64,000 bases of DNA from CAZHEV01 sp964531335 [NCBI: uncultured bacterium] (GTDB lineage: Bacteria; Eisenbacteria; RBG-16-71-46; CAZHEV01), in NCBI GenBank assembly GCA_964531335.1, contig CAZHEV010000003.1:124001-188000 (forward strand), given 5' to 3'. The notes under the pieces are model-generated. The model saw only the letters and a list, made by a program, of their open reading frames with translations, searched no databases and was not told the origin of the DNA. Made by a program: the position numbers and the translations under genes. Positions 17,825 through 26,637 of the stretch are shown here, one piece after another (position 1 is the first letter of the stretch; the number at the start of each line of letters is the position of its first letter).

Positions 17825-18850
17825 TCAGTCTCCGGCCTGGTCCAGGATGCGCTCCATGGTGTCGTCGTCGACCCGGAGAAGGCCTGAGGCTCTGATCCTG
17901 GGCGTCAGGATTGCCCAGTTGGGATCGGCCTTGAAGACCTTCTTGAAAAGAGGCAGGGCCTCACTCTCCCTGCCGACGTTTATCATGGACACCGCCTGCC
18001 AGAACAGAAGCTCCAGGTTCTCGGGCGCAAGCGCGGCCGCAGCCGTGTACTCCCGCAGAGCGCTTTCAAGGTCCCCGCCGGCAAGGTACTCGTCGCCCCT
18101 GTTCACGCGCTCGTATGCTTTGTGGAGGTTCACAAGCCGCTTGAGCTCCTCCACCGGGCTAGGGTGGTCCTCTACGCGCAGGTCCATGATCCGGTCCTGC
18201 CAGATCCGCCCGGTGGGTTCCTGTCTGACTATCAGAATGGCCGCTGACTGCTGACCTCTTATGTCCCCGCCGGCCTCCTGAGCCGCCTCCAGCGCGGCCA
18301 GCATCCTCCCCGCCAGGTCGCCGTCCGTTCTCTCGAACGCCTCGGCCATCGCGGGCCATACCTCGGGGCTCACCATCATATTCGCCTGGACCGAATAGCC
18401 CTCGCCGACAATGTGTCCGGCTTCGGCTATACATGACCCGCCCGTGTGGGTGGCTATGCGACCAGCCGCATCCATCATGGCCACTTGGCGGACCTCCGGA
18501 TGGGCATCCGCCACCAGGAGGGCTTCCAGAGCCCGATCGGCTGTCTTGCCCGCCTTCATCAAGGCCAATCCCAAGGGGCCATAGGAGATATCTACCAGCG
18601 ACTGTGTGGCGACGGCGCCCACGCCGGCTTCGGCCCATGGGACCACGGGTCCTACCGAGAACCAGTGCGACTGGACGGCGACCCCCATCTCTCCGGCCAG
18701 CGTGTCCCGAGCCACGATCGAGTACGTGTGGGCGAGGCGCCCCTCGGGTAGCTTGGCCTCCACGCCGGGGCCGGTGAGGGGTAAAGACGGGGCTGCCGTT
18801 AGGCTTACGGCCAGTAGCACGAGCACCTGAATGAAGCTTGATTTTCTCAT
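17825..18850 (-). CDS. DUF1028-family secreted Ntn-hydrolase-like protein with C-terminal TPR
   Basis: This exported protein of 341 residues has a signal peptide (MRKSSFIQVLVLLAVSLTAA). It is followed by a DUF1028 domain (about 35-265), recognisable from 'AHTYSIVARD', G-E-M-G-V-A-V-Q-S-H-W-F-S-V-G, G-A-V-A-T-Q-S and G-G-D-I-R-G-Q-Q-S-A-A. DUF1028 proteins are related to Ntn hydrolases; the reaction is not established. The C-terminal third has two TPR-like helical repeats (G-D-L-E-S-A-L-R-E-Y-T-A-A-A-A-L-A-P). The frame continues upstream to 18982, but the ATG at 18850 has GGAGGGA and starts the signal peptide. It is divergent from the UPF0182 gene. Confidence 0.83.
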   Translation of the reverse strand: MRKSSFIQVLVLLAVSLTAAPSLPLTGPGVEAKLPEGRLAHTYSIVARDTLAGEMGVAVQSHWFSVGPVVPWAEAGVGAVATQSLVDISYGPLGLALMKAGKTADRALEALLVADAHPEVRQVAMMDAAGRIATHTGGSCIAEAGHIVGEGYSVQANMMVSPEVWPAMAEAFERTDGDLAGRMLAALEAAQEAGGDIRGQQSAAILIVRQEPTGRIWQDRIMDLRVEDHPSPVEELKRLVNLHKAYERVNRGDEYLAGGDLESALREYTAAAALAPENLELLFWQAVSMINVGRESEALPLFKKVFKADPNWAILTPRIRASGLLRVDDDTMERILDQAGD

Positions 18851-18988
18851 GTCCGCGATCCCTCCAGCCAAAGATACGCCTACGCTCCGGAGCCCGCCGC
18901 CTGAAGGCCCGCACGGCGAGGTGCCGGCTCGCCCCGGGCCGCGGCGGTTGCTTTTTCGAATCGATCCGGGTAAGACTAGCACAAGCCA

Positions 18989-19017
18989 TTGTGGATCGGA
19001 AGGCGGCTGCCTATAAT
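18989..19017 (+). promoter_or_regulatory. Predicted promoter of the UPF0182 gene
   Basis: TTGTGG (18989-18994), a 17-nt spacer and a perfect TATAAT (19012-19017) imply transcription from about 19024, with a leader of about 145 bases in which I see no gene. Confidence 0.55.
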
Positions 19018-19168
19018 GGCCGCCCGGGATGTTCAGCCGGAGTACCTGCCCTCGGGCCGGACCGGAAGGGAAGACCGACGACTCGGAGGTGAGCGGTATG
19101 CAGGTTGCTATAGGGGGTGGTCCCCGTGATCGACGAATCGAGACGAAGCCAAAGAAGGGGGAGGTCTA

Positions 19169-21862
19169 ATGCGCTATTTCGCAATAGCGGCGGGCGTTGT
19201 GGTTCTGCTTTTCATCGCCTGGGTCGTCGTGGCGGGCATATCCACCGAGGTGCTGTGGTTCGAGAGTCTCGGCTTCGACCAGGTCTACTGGAAGGCCCTC
19301 TGGACCAAGGTGATCCTGTGGCTCGCCGGCGCGGTCGCGGCCGTGCTGTGGTTCGGGCTCAACTTCCGGGCGGCCGTGAAGCAGCGCGTCTTCATGCCGA
19401 AGGGCGACGTGATCGACATCGAGCAGCTTTTCCCGCGCGGCAAGTCGGTGGGATGGATCGCCGCGCTCGCGGTGTTTCTCTTGGCGACCGCCTACGGTTC
19501 GGCCGCGGCCGGGCTGTGGAAGGAGGTCTTGCTCTTTCTCGACAGGCAACCCTTCGGGAGCGCGGACCCTATCTTCCAAAAGGACGTGGGCTTCTATGTC
19601 TTCTCGCTGCCCGTGATAAACGCCCTCGAGTCAACGGCCCTTTCCATGTCCATAATAGCTGCGGTGGGCGTGGCGCTTTTCTCTTACGCGGCTTCGGGCG
19701 CCTACGCGGCGCCCTCGGCCCTGTATACGTGGCTTCGCGGGGGCACAAGGCGGCACCTGTTCGCGCTGGGCGCGGTGATAATGGCCGCGGCCGCGTTCGG
19801 CTTCTGGTTTCAGAGATATAACATACTCCTGGGCTCCTCCGCCGTCGTCTTCGGACCGGGCTACACCGACGTTCACGCGCGCATCCCCGGGGTCACCATA
19901 ATGACCTTCGTCTCCGCGGCGGCGGCGATCCTCATGGTGGTAGCCGCGGCCCGGAGGAGCCTCAAGCCCGCCATTGCGTCGGTGGGTGTACTGATCATCG
20001 CCGCGATTCTGGCGCTGGGCCTGTATCCCGCGCTCATACAGGGCATAGTGGTCGGCCCCAACGAGTTCGAGAAGGAGGCGCCGTTCATCGAGCACAACAT
20101 CGAGGGAACGAGGCTGGCCTACGGGCTGGAGGACGTGGAGGAGGTTCCGTTCGCGGCCTCGGGCGACCTCACCCCCCAGGACGTAGAGGATAACGACGCC
20201 ACTATAAGCAATGTGCGCCTCTGGGACTGGCGTCCCCTCAAGAGCACCTACAGCCAGATCCAGGAGATCAGGCTCTACTACGATTTCGTCGACGCGGACG
20301 TCGACCGGTACGTGATCGACGAGGAGTATCGCCAGGTGCTGCTGTCCGTCAGGGAGCTCAACCAGAGACAGATTCCGCAAAGGGCCAGGACGTGGGTGAA
20401 CACCCACTTGATGTACACGCACGGCTACGGGCTTTGTATGAGCCCGGTCGACCAGGTCACGCCCGAGGGGCTTCCGTACCTGATCATCAAGGATATCCCC
20501 CCGGTCTCCACGGTGGACCTGGAAGTCACCGAGCCCGCCGTGTACTACGGCGAGCTCCAGTCGGATTACGTCCTGGTGCGAACCTCGACCGACGAGTTTG
20601 ACTATCCGCTGGGCGAGCAGAACAAGTACACCAGGTACGAGGGAAACGGCGGGGTCCCCATCGGAAGCCTGTGGAAAAGGCTCCTCTACTCGTGGCGCTT
20701 CAGGGACAGGCAGCTTCTCTTCACCGAGCACCTCACGCCCGAGACCAGGATAATGTTCCGCCGGGCGCTCAGGGAGCGCGCCCCCAGGCTGGCGGAGTTC
20801 CTGGCCTACGATCGCGATCCCTATCCCGTGCTCCTGGACGGGCGGATGCTGTGGGTCTGGGACGCGTACACCTTCACCGACATGTACCCCTACTCCGAGC
20901 CTTACAGGCCCGGAATGAACTACATACGTAACTCCGTCAAGGTGGTGGTGGACGCCTTCCACGGCGACGTGAGCTTCTACGTGGTCGATCCCGAGGACCC
21001 CATAATCCAGGCCTGCGGCGCCGTTTTCCCCTCGCTCTTCAAGAGCGTCGAGGAGATGCCCGAGGGGCTGCGCGCGCACTTGAGATATCCCGTGGACCTG
21101 TTCGAGATCCAGGGGAACGTGTTTTCCTCTTATCACATGGAGGCCCCGCAAGTCTTCTACAACAAGGAGGACCAGTGGTCTGTGCCCATCGAGTCCTATG
21201 CCGGCGAGCAGCGCAGGATGGAGAGCTACTACGTGGTGATGAGGATACCGGGCGAGGAGGACGCGGAGTTCATAATAATGCTGCCCTTCACCCCGACCAA
21301 CAAGGACAACATGGTGGCCTGGCTGGCGGGCAGGTGCGACGGCGAGCACTACGGGAAGCTCATGGTCTTCCTCTTTCCCAAGCAGAAGCTGGTCTTCGGG
21401 CCCAGGCAGATAGAGGCGCGGATCGATCAGGATCCGGCCATCTCGGAGCTGCTGACACTGTGGAGCCAGAAAGGATCCAGCGTTGTAAGAGGCAACCTGC
21501 TCGTGATCCCCATAGAGCAGTCGCTGCTCTATGTCGAGCCGCTCTACCTGATGGCCGAGTCGGGAGAGCTGCCCGAGCTCAAGCGCGTGATAGTGTCGTT
21601 CGGCGGGAGGATCGCCATGGCGCAGAACCTCTACGACGCGATAGACGCGGTCTTCCGGGGCGACGCCCGCGTCGCGGCGGAGGCGCGTGAGGCCGGCGCC
21701 GTCTACGGCGTCCCGCCGCAGGAAGAGCTTCGAACGGTGCTTGAGGTATTCAGGAGGGCGCAGGAGCATCTGCGGAACGGACGATGGGCCGAGTACGGCC
21801 GCGATATGGAGGCGCTGGAGCGCGAGCTCGAGAAGCTGGCGAAGGAGCAGGGGATGGAGTAG
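19169..21862 (+). CDS. UPF0182-family large membrane protein
   Basis: This protein of 897 residues belongs to the UPF0182 (COG1615) family of unknown function. The first 300 residues contain about seven hydrophobic helices. A large, probably extracytoplasmic domain follows, beginning near 'PFIEHNIEGTRLAYGL', the family's most characteristic segment. Other family-like stretches are N-V-R-L-W-D-W-R-P-L, R-Q-I-E-A-R-I-D-Q-D-P and G-N-L-L-V-I-P-I. The C-terminus is a charged helical tail (M-E-A-L-E-R-E-L-E-K-L). GGGGGAGGT lies just before the ATG. The length agrees with the family (about 900-1000). No partner gene is evident nearby. Confidence 0.92.
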   Translation: MRYFAIAAGVVVLLFIAWVVVAGISTEVLWFESLGFDQVYWKALWTKVILWLAGAVAAVLWFGLNFRAAVKQRVFMPKGDVIDIEQLFPRGKSVGWIAALAVFLLATAYGSAAAGLWKEVLLFLDRQPFGSADPIFQKDVGFYVFSLPVINALESTALSMSIIAAVGVALFSYAASGAYAAPSALYTWLRGGTRRHLFALGAVIMAAAAFGFWFQRYNILLGSSAVVFGPGYTDVHARIPGVTIMTFVSAAAAILMVVAAARRSLKPAIASVGVLIIAAILALGLYPALIQGIVVGPNEFEKEAPFIEHNIEGTRLAYGLEDVEEVPFAASGDLTPQDVEDNDATISNVRLWDWRPLKSTYSQIQEIRLYYDFVDADVDRYVIDEEYRQVLLSVRELNQRQIPQRARTWVNTHLMYTHGYGLCMSPVDQVTPEGLPYLIIKDIPPVSTVDLEVTEPAVYYGELQSDYVLVRTSTDEFDYPLGEQNKYTRYEGNGGVPIGSLWKRLLYSWRFRDRQLLFTEHLTPETRIMFRRALRERAPRLAEFLAYDRDPYPVLLDGRMLWVWDAYTFTDMYPYSEPYRPGMNYIRNSVKVVVDAFHGDVSFYVVDPEDPIIQACGAVFPSLFKSVEEMPEGLRAHLRYPVDLFEIQGNVFSSYHMEAPQVFYNKEDQWSVPIESYAGEQRRMESYYVVMRIPGEEDAEFIIMLPFTPTNKDNMVAWLAGRCDGEHYGKLMVFLFPKQKLVFGPRQIEARIDQDPAISELLTLWSQKGSSVVRGNLLVIPIEQSLLYVEPLYLMAESGELPELKRVIVSFGGRIAMAQNLYDAIDAVFRGDARVAAEAREAGAVYGVPPQEELRTVLEVFRRAQEHLRNGRWAEYGRDMEALERELEKLAKEQGME

Positions 21863-21879
21863 GGGGGAGACGTCCCGGC

Positions 21880-22365
21880 TCAGGCGGGCTTCTTCTTAAC
21901 CGATAATATGTGCTCGCAGTATTCGTCGCCCTGGGGAATGGACTTTCCGATGCGGTAGTCCAGGTCCTCGTCCAGGGCGGCGACCAGGGCCTCTTCCATG
22001 CAGGTGTGGGCCTTGCAGATTCCGTCGTCAGTGAAGGGATACGGGCAGCGGCTGACGCCTATGACCAGGCGCTCGTCCGAGAACTCCCTCACCTCCCAGT
22101 CGTCGCTCACCATGTCGAAGACCTTGATAAGGTAGCCGCCGACCGCGGCTACTCCCTTCAGCTCGCGGTTCTTCCTCACGTTCGACCCTATGCTCGTTCC
22201 GTACTCCCTGCTTACGTCCCTTATGAGCTCGAGGCCCTCATCGCCGAAGCGATCGTAGATGGCGCCGTACAGGTCCGCGAGCCTCCTCATGTAGCCGCGC
22301 ACCGCCCTGTGGTACCTCTCTTCGTAGTCCGGCCTCTCGAACTTCAGCTCCCTGGGGAGATCCAC
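21880..22365 (-). CDS. ATC-hydrolase-like cysteine-rich protein (PF14196-type)
   Basis: This is a soluble protein of 161 residues. The C-terminal half has C-P-Y-P...C-K-A-H-T-C-M-E-E-A-L-V-A-A-L and G-D-E-Y-C-E-H-I-L, a spaced cysteine pattern like that of the L-2-amino-thiazoline-4-carboxylic acid hydrolase-like family, whose members often lie beside radical or corrinoid genes. The N-terminal half is helical (Y-M-R-R-L-A-D-L-Y-G-A-I-Y-D-R-F). It lies 24 bases downstream of the DUF364-like gene and is presumably cotranscribed. The actual substrate is unknown; a redox or metal-binding role for the cysteines is inferred. Confidence 0.65.
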   Translation of the reverse strand: MDLPRELKFERPDYEERYHRAVRGYMRRLADLYGAIYDRFGDEGLELIRDVSREYGTSIGSNVRKNRELKGVAAVGGYLIKVFDMVSDDWEVREFSDERLVIGVSRCPYPFTDDGICKAHTCMEEALVAALDEDLDYRIGKSIPQGDEYCEHILSVKKKPA

Positions 22366-22389
22366 CGCGACTCTCCTTGCTATGGGATC

Positions 22390-23160
22390 CTAGTCCAGCG
22401 CGTATGGACAGATCCTCTCCATTCCCGCGAGCTCGCACACGCCGGCCGAGGTCACCCCGTACACTATGCCTGTCTTGCCGGCGTCTTGAACGGCGCCCCA
22501 TATCCCGTCGAAGGTCCCGTTCACGAGGGTGGTTCCCGTCAGCAGGATAACGTCGGCCCATCCTATCAGGTCCACCGTCCTAATCGAGGCGTCCCACACC
22601 TCGACACCGAACTTGATTCCGCCGATCGACTTGGGGTTCTTGTCCGTGATGCGGACATTCTCCGGCCCGAAGGCGCGGACCAGCCCTTCGGCTATAGCGG
22701 GGTTCAGCCCTATCAGGCCGACCCTCGGTTTCCCGAACCTGCTCGCGAGATGCCCGGCTATCTCGCGGGCGCAGTCCTCCGGCGCGTCGTCCTTGCAGTG
22801 CAGCGTCTTGCTCACGACGCGGAGATGTCTCAGCACCGCGTTCAACGTGGCTATGAATATCGCCCGGTCGCGATTCGTGGACAGGTCGAGGTTCATGACG
22901 GCTCCCAGCGTCCCCTCGTACATCGAAGGAGCGTCGGTGAACGCATGCCCTCTGGCGCCCAGCACCGAGGCCTCGATCATGCGCTCCACGCCGACCAGGA
23001 TCGGGAAGTCCCTTCTCCCGGGGTTGCCTATCGCCTCCTCCGGCGTCAGGGCCTTAGCCTTCACCGATATCGCGGCGTCCGAGATGCCTTCCCTCTCGAC
23101 GATTTCATTGAATCGCAGTTTGATCTCGTCGAGAATCGTCTTCTTTCCGTACGGACTCAT
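22390..23160 (-). CDS. DUF364-like (putative heavy-metal chelation) protein
   Basis: This protein of 256 residues has a C-terminal Rossmann-like half: R-V-G-L-I-G-L-N-P-A-I-A-E-G-L, then A-D-V-I-L-L-T-G-T-T-L-V-N-G-T and G-I-V-Y-G-V-T-S-A-G. This resembles DUF364/DUF4213 proteins, which have been proposed to bind metals. Cysteines in T-L-H-C-K-D-D-A-P-E-D-C-A-R-E are adjacent to this domain. I use the ATG at 23160, which has TGGAG eight bases upstream; an in-frame TTG lies four codons earlier. It pairs with the ATC-hydrolase-like gene. The biochemical role is unknown. Confidence 0.6.
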   Translation of the reverse strand: MSPYGKKTILDEIKLRFNEIVEREGISDAAISVKAKALTPEEAIGNPGRRDFPILVGVERMIEASVLGARGHAFTDAPSMYEGTLGAVMNLDLSTNRDRAIFIATLNAVLRHLRVVSKTLHCKDDAPEDCAREIAGHLASRFGKPRVGLIGLNPAIAEGLVRAFGPENVRITDKNPKSIGGIKFGVEVWDASIRTVDLIGWADVILLTGTTLVNGTFDGIWGAVQDAGKTGIVYGVTSAGVCELAGMERICPYALD

Positions 23161-23236
23161 GGTTGTCTCCAAACAAATGTGCGTGGATCGGGCGCCGGTG
23201 GGGACGGGGCGGTAAGCGCTGTGGGCCTACTTTGGG

Positions 23237-23245
23237 ATAATACCA
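23237..23245 (-). promoter_or_regulatory. Possible extended -10 promoter
   Basis: On the minus strand, TGGTATTAT (TGn plus TATTAT, 23245-23237) lies about 70 bases before the DUF364-like gene. The -35 region is poor. Confidence 0.35.
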
Positions 23246-23379
23246 GCCTTCGGCCGTCACGGCCAGCACTATCCCGGCCGGCGGCATGGAGGGCAGGCAA
23301 GGGCACAGGCGGGCGGCGGCCGGGAGCGGACCGCCCGTGAAGCGCGCCGCTTCCGCACGCGCCCGTGAACGCAATAAAG

Positions 23380-23407
23380 AAAGCGGCGCCTCCGAGGGCG
23401 CCGCTTT
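23380..23407 (-). terminator. Rho-independent terminator of the GyrA-CTD gene
   Basis: An 11-bp perfect stem (AAAGCGGCGCC pairing with GGCGCCGCTTT) with a 6-base loop is followed on the minus strand by TCTTTATTG. It lies 39 bases past the stop codon at 23446. Confidence 0.8.
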
Positions 23408-23445
23408 ACCAGGAGTGGTGAGGGCGGATGTTCGCTCGCACGCCG

Positions 23446-24408
23446 TCAGCGCCGGCGTGCAGGCTCCCAGCTCTTGCTTATCGGGGACGCCGTGACGACG
23501 CCCTCGCCGTGCTCGGTCTTCATGACACGGACACCCGTGCTACCCCTTCCGGTCTCTCTCACGTCCCCGGCTTTGAACCTTATCACCTTGCCGGAGCTGC
23601 TTGCGGCGAGCACCTCGTCCTCGGGCTGCACGGTCATCGTGGCCACCACGGTGCCCGTCTTCCCGACGTTCTTTACGTTCGTAACTCCCTTGCCGCCCCT
23701 GGAGGTCTGTCTGTATTCGGAAAGAGGAGTTCTCTTTCCATATCCGTTTCCGGTTATGGTGAAGACCGTCGCGGTGGGCGCACCTATCACGAACGAGGCC
23801 ACCTGGTCGCCTTCGGCCAAGTTTATTCCGCGCACTCCCCCGGCCGTACGGCCCGAGGCCCTGACGTCGGACTCGTCAAACCTTATCGCCTTCCCGTTTC
23901 TGGTGGCCATGAAGACCTGGCTCGACCCGTCCGACACACCGACGCCGACCAGCTCGTCTCCTTCGGCTACCCTTATCGCCTTGACTCCCTTGGTCCTTAT
24001 CCTGCCGAAGCTCGCAAGGTCGGTCCTCTTTATCATCCCTTGCTTTGTGGCGGTCACCAGGAAGCCTTGCGACTCGTCGAGATCCTTCACCGACACGCAC
24101 CCGGTTATCCTCTCTTCCGGCTCGAGGTCCATGAGCTTGCCCGGCGGGACGCCCTTGGCATAGCGGCCCATCTCGGGCACGTCGGCCGCCTTCAGCTTGT
24201 AGCACTTGCTGTGATTGGTGAAGAGCAGCAAGTCGTCACCGGCTGCGGCGACGTGAAGCTGCCTCACGAAGCCTTCCTCGCCCGGCTTTGTCCCGGCCAC
24301 GCCCCGCCCTCCGCGGTGCCTCAGGCCGAAGGCGGAGAGAGGAGTCCGCTTCACCGTTTCATCTTTCGACAGGGAGACAACGAATAGGTTTTCGTCGGAG
24401 AGGGCCAT
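23446..24408 (-). CDS. Stand-alone GyrA/ParC C-terminal beta-pinwheel protein
   Basis: This protein of 320 residues consists only of the DNA-wrapping domain of gyrase/topoisomerase IV subunit A. Six blades are visible, each with a G-x-x-x-R-x-x-x-L-S or K-x-I-R-F strand: K-R-T-P-L-S-A-F, Y-K-L-K-A-A-D-V, K-R-T-D-L-A-S-F, K-A-I-R-F-D-E-S-D-V, K-R-T-P-L-S-E-Y and K-V-I-R-F-K-A-G-D-V. GyrA-box-like turns are H-R-G-G-R-G (blade 1) and T-S-R-G-G-K-G (blade 5). There is no N-terminal cleavage-reunion domain with a catalytic Tyr. The start at 24408 has AAAGGTGGG; the frame reaches 24444 without a ribosome site. It is a complete gene with its own promoter and terminator, so not simply a truncation. 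It may modulate supercoiling or bend DNA (inference). Confidence 0.85.
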   Translation of the reverse strand: MALSDENLFVVSLSKDETVKRTPLSAFGLRHRGGRGVAGTKPGEEGFVRQLHVAAAGDDLLLFTNHSKCYKLKAADVPEMGRYAKGVPPGKLMDLEPEERITGCVSVKDLDESQGFLVTATKQGMIKRTDLASFGRIRTKGVKAIRVAEGDELVGVGVSDGSSQVFMATRNGKAIRFDESDVRASGRTAGGVRGINLAEGDQVASFVIGAPTATVFTITGNGYGKRTPLSEYRQTSRGGKGVTNVKNVGKTGTVVATMTVQPEDEVLAASSSGKVIRFKAGDVRETGRGSTGVRVMKTEHGEGVVTASPISKSWEPARRR

Positions 24409-24513
24409 AAGCGTATCCCACCTTTCTTGTCCACAGTCAGCCATAACTCACAGCAATACGGTAACTTATGTACTTCTTGAGTTTGGACTGGCGATTCCCC
24501 CCGAATCGGGTGT

Positions 24514-24542
24514 AACGTAGTACAGACAGGGTTGATTGGCAA
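24514..24542 (-). promoter_or_regulatory. Predicted promoter of the GyrA-CTD gene
   Basis: On the minus strand, TTGCCA (24542-24537), a 17-nt spacer and TACGTT (24519-24514) lie 106 bases before the start codon. Confidence 0.4.
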
Positions 24543-24628
24543 GTCCAAAATGCGCGGGCCGCCTCGGCGAAGAATGCCGAAGTGGCCTTGTTCTCTTGAT
24601 TGCAGCGGCCAAGAAGGAGGTCATACGC

Positions 24629-25210
24629 ATGGATATAGACAAGAACGCGGCTTTGATAGTAACCGATATACAGAACGACTTCCTCCCCGGTGGTCCCGTC
24701 GCCGTGCCCAATGGGGACGAGGTCATCCCGGTGCTGAACAGATACATCGAGATCTTCACTAAAGCAGGCGCTCCAATCTTCTTCACGCGGGACTGGCATC
24801 CGGAGAACCACATGTCCTTCAAGGATCAGGGAGGCGACTGGCCGCCTCACTGCGTCCGGAACACCCCCGGCGCGGAGTTTCATCCCGACCTGAACGTGCC
24901 CGAAGGGGCCCGGATCATCTCCAAGGCCCAGGACCCCGACGTCGAGGCGTACTCGGCCTTCAAGGGTACGGACCTGGCCGATAGGCTGAATCGCGCCGGC
25001 GTAAAGCGGGTGCTGATCGGAGGCCTGGCCACAGACTACTGCGTGAAGAACACCGTCATCGACGCCATATCGCAAGGCCTGGAGGTCTATGTTCTCCTCG
25101 ACGCCGTCCGGGGAGTGGATGTGCGGGAAGGCGACAGCGAGCGGGCCATAGAGGAGATGAAATCGCGCGGCGCAGTGGAGGTCGAGCTGGCGGAGGTGGG
25201 GTCAAGGTAA
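24629..25210 (+). CDS. pncA: Nicotinamidase
   Basis: This cysteine hydrolase of 193 residues of the isochorismatase-like fold deamidates nicotinamide to nicotinate in NAD salvage. The catalytic triad is D13 (T-D-I-Q-N-D-F-L), K99 (I-I-S-K-A-Q-D) and C138 (A-T-D-Y-C-V-K-N-T). The metal site is D55, H57 and H61 (T-R-D-W-H-P-E-N-H). Y-S-A-F and the conserved G-G-L-A-T-D before the Cys match PncA. AAGGAGG lies eight bases before the ATG at 24629. The open frame upstream to 24536 does not resemble the family. It ends three bases before the convergent DUF362 gene. Confidence 0.94.
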   Translation: MDIDKNAALIVTDIQNDFLPGGPVAVPNGDEVIPVLNRYIEIFTKAGAPIFFTRDWHPENHMSFKDQGGDWPPHCVRNTPGAEFHPDLNVPEGARIISKAQDPDVEAYSAFKGTDLADRLNRAGVKRVLIGGLATDYCVKNTVIDAISQGLEVYVLLDAVRGVDVREGDSERAIEEMKSRGAVEVELAEVGSR

Positions 25211-25213
25211 CGG

Positions 25214-26392
25214 TCAAGCGAACCACTTCGCGAGCCGGCTCACTTTCTGCTCTATAGAGTCTTCGGGACAGCTCTCGACGCACGCAAGGCACTCGATGCA
25301 CTTGGCGTAGTCGATGGTCGAGATGTCGTGGCGGTCCGGGCTGATGGCGTCCACGGGGCAGGTCTCTATGCACAGGCCGCACGAGGTGCAACGCTCCCTT
25401 GTCACGTGGGGGCGCACCCACAGGTAGCGCCCCATCAGCCAGACGGCCCAGGCAGGGACGAGGTGTATCAGCCGGCTCGACGCAGGCTTGAAATCGGAGA
25501 CGACCGCGCCCTCCAGGGAGTCGCCGCGAATATCGATGCGATCGAGCGGTGCGCCGAGCCCCCTCCGCATGGCCGCTACTGTCGTGGGGACCCGACCTTC
25601 GGCCATTCCCACCAGGGCCGCCGCCACGGCGTCGACGGCCACCGCGTCCTCGCCGGCAAGAAGGATCCCCACGTCCCGGGGCGAGCCTTTCGTGGAGGGA
25701 CCGTCGCCCTCGAGGGCCGTTATCGCGTCCATTATAGTCAACGTGGGGCTGACGGCCTCGTAGACGTCAACCACTATCTCGGAGAAGGGGAGGGGCTTCG
25801 GGGCCAGCTTGTGGAGCTCGGCCTTTCTGAAGCCGGGTATCGCTCCGAACACGTTCTTGACGCCGCCGGTCAGCACGGTTATGCCGTGCGTCTTGAGCTT
25901 GGACACGTTTATCACGACGTCCGAGTCCGCTATCGCCGCGGCGATGTGATACGTCCGGCCTCTCACCCGGCGCGGCACGACTCCTGCGCCCTCGAGCTTC
26001 ACAAGCTCCGCGCCCGTGCGCCGCGACACTTCCCTGTAGCCCGTCTCGTCCCAGTACCTGTCTATGGACGAGAGCACTCCCGCGGGGCTGTCCCCGACGG
26101 ATGGCTTCCCTCCGGCTCGCACGATCTCCTCCACGAGCGACTCGATGACCGCGGGATGCGTGGTTATTGCACGGTGAGGCTTCTTGGCCGTGAGCATGTT
26201 GGGCTTCACGAAGACTTTGCTTCCCGGCCGCACCCACCTGTCGATCCCGCCGAGCTGATCGAGCGCGCGTCGCAACGCCGCGCGGACTCGTTGCGGATCG
26301 TAGTCCCGGCAGGCCGTAAGGGCCACGGGGACGCTGCGACCGTTCCGCTTCTCCACGGCGGCATCCCCCGCATTAGGCTCGATAGACCTCAT
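25214..26392 (-). CDS. DUF362 protein with C-terminal two-cluster ferredoxin domain
   Basis: This protein of about 392 residues has a DUF362 domain (K-V-F-V-K-P-N-M-L, H-P-A-V-I-E-S-L-V, V-G-D-S-P-A-G, N-V-S-K-L-K-T-H, G-G-V-K-N-V-F-G). A ferredoxin segment with two C-x2-C-x2-C-x3-C sets follows (C-T-S-C-G-L-C-I-E-T-C-P and C-I-E-C-L-A-C-V-E-S-C-P), so it should hold two [4Fe-4S] clusters. A hydrophobic stretch just before the clusters (L-V-P-A-W-A-V-W-L-M) may contact the membrane. The family is widespread in anaerobes; its reaction is unknown. The start is uncertain, because no clear ribosome site precedes the ATG at 26392 and the frame extends to 26521. Confidence 0.82.
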   Translation of the reverse strand: MRSIEPNAGDAAVEKRNGRSVPVALTACRDYDPQRVRAALRRALDQLGGIDRWVRPGSKVFVKPNMLTAKKPHRAITTHPAVIESLVEEIVRAGGKPSVGDSPAGVLSSIDRYWDETGYREVSRRTGAELVKLEGAGVVPRRVRGRTYHIAAAIADSDVVINVSKLKTHGITVLTGGVKNVFGAIPGFRKAELHKLAPKPLPFSEIVVDVYEAVSPTLTIMDAITALEGDGPSTKGSPRDVGILLAGEDAVAVDAVAAALVGMAEGRVPTTVAAMRRGLGAPLDRIDIRGDSLEGAVVSDFKPASSRLIHLVPAWAVWLMGRYLWVRPHVTRERCTSCGLCIETCPVDAISPDRHDISTIDYAKCIECLACVESCPEDSIEQKVSRLAKWFA

Positions 26393-26454
26393 GCGAAAAG
26401 AATAGATTGGCCCGCGGTGAAGGTCAACTCGCCGGGGAGCCTCTATGCGCTTGT

Positions 26455-26482
26455 TTGACATCGCATGGAGGCGTGCTAATCT
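26455..26482 (+). promoter_or_regulatory. Predicted promoter of the HDAC-like gene
   Basis: A perfect TTGACA (26455-26460), a 16-nt spacer and TAATCT (26477-26482) lie about 155 bases before the ATG at 26638. Confidence 0.45.
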
Positions 26483-26637
26483 AACGCCACGGCCCGCACG
26501 CAAGTTCCACGTCCGTTTCATTGTAATAGCCTGCGGGGCCGAGGACGCCGGACAGGCGCGCGGGGACGTAGAGGTTGAGGCGCGAGGCCCTCATGCGATT
26601 GCGCCGGCGGAGCCGAGAAAGCGAGGTCGAGGTCATT

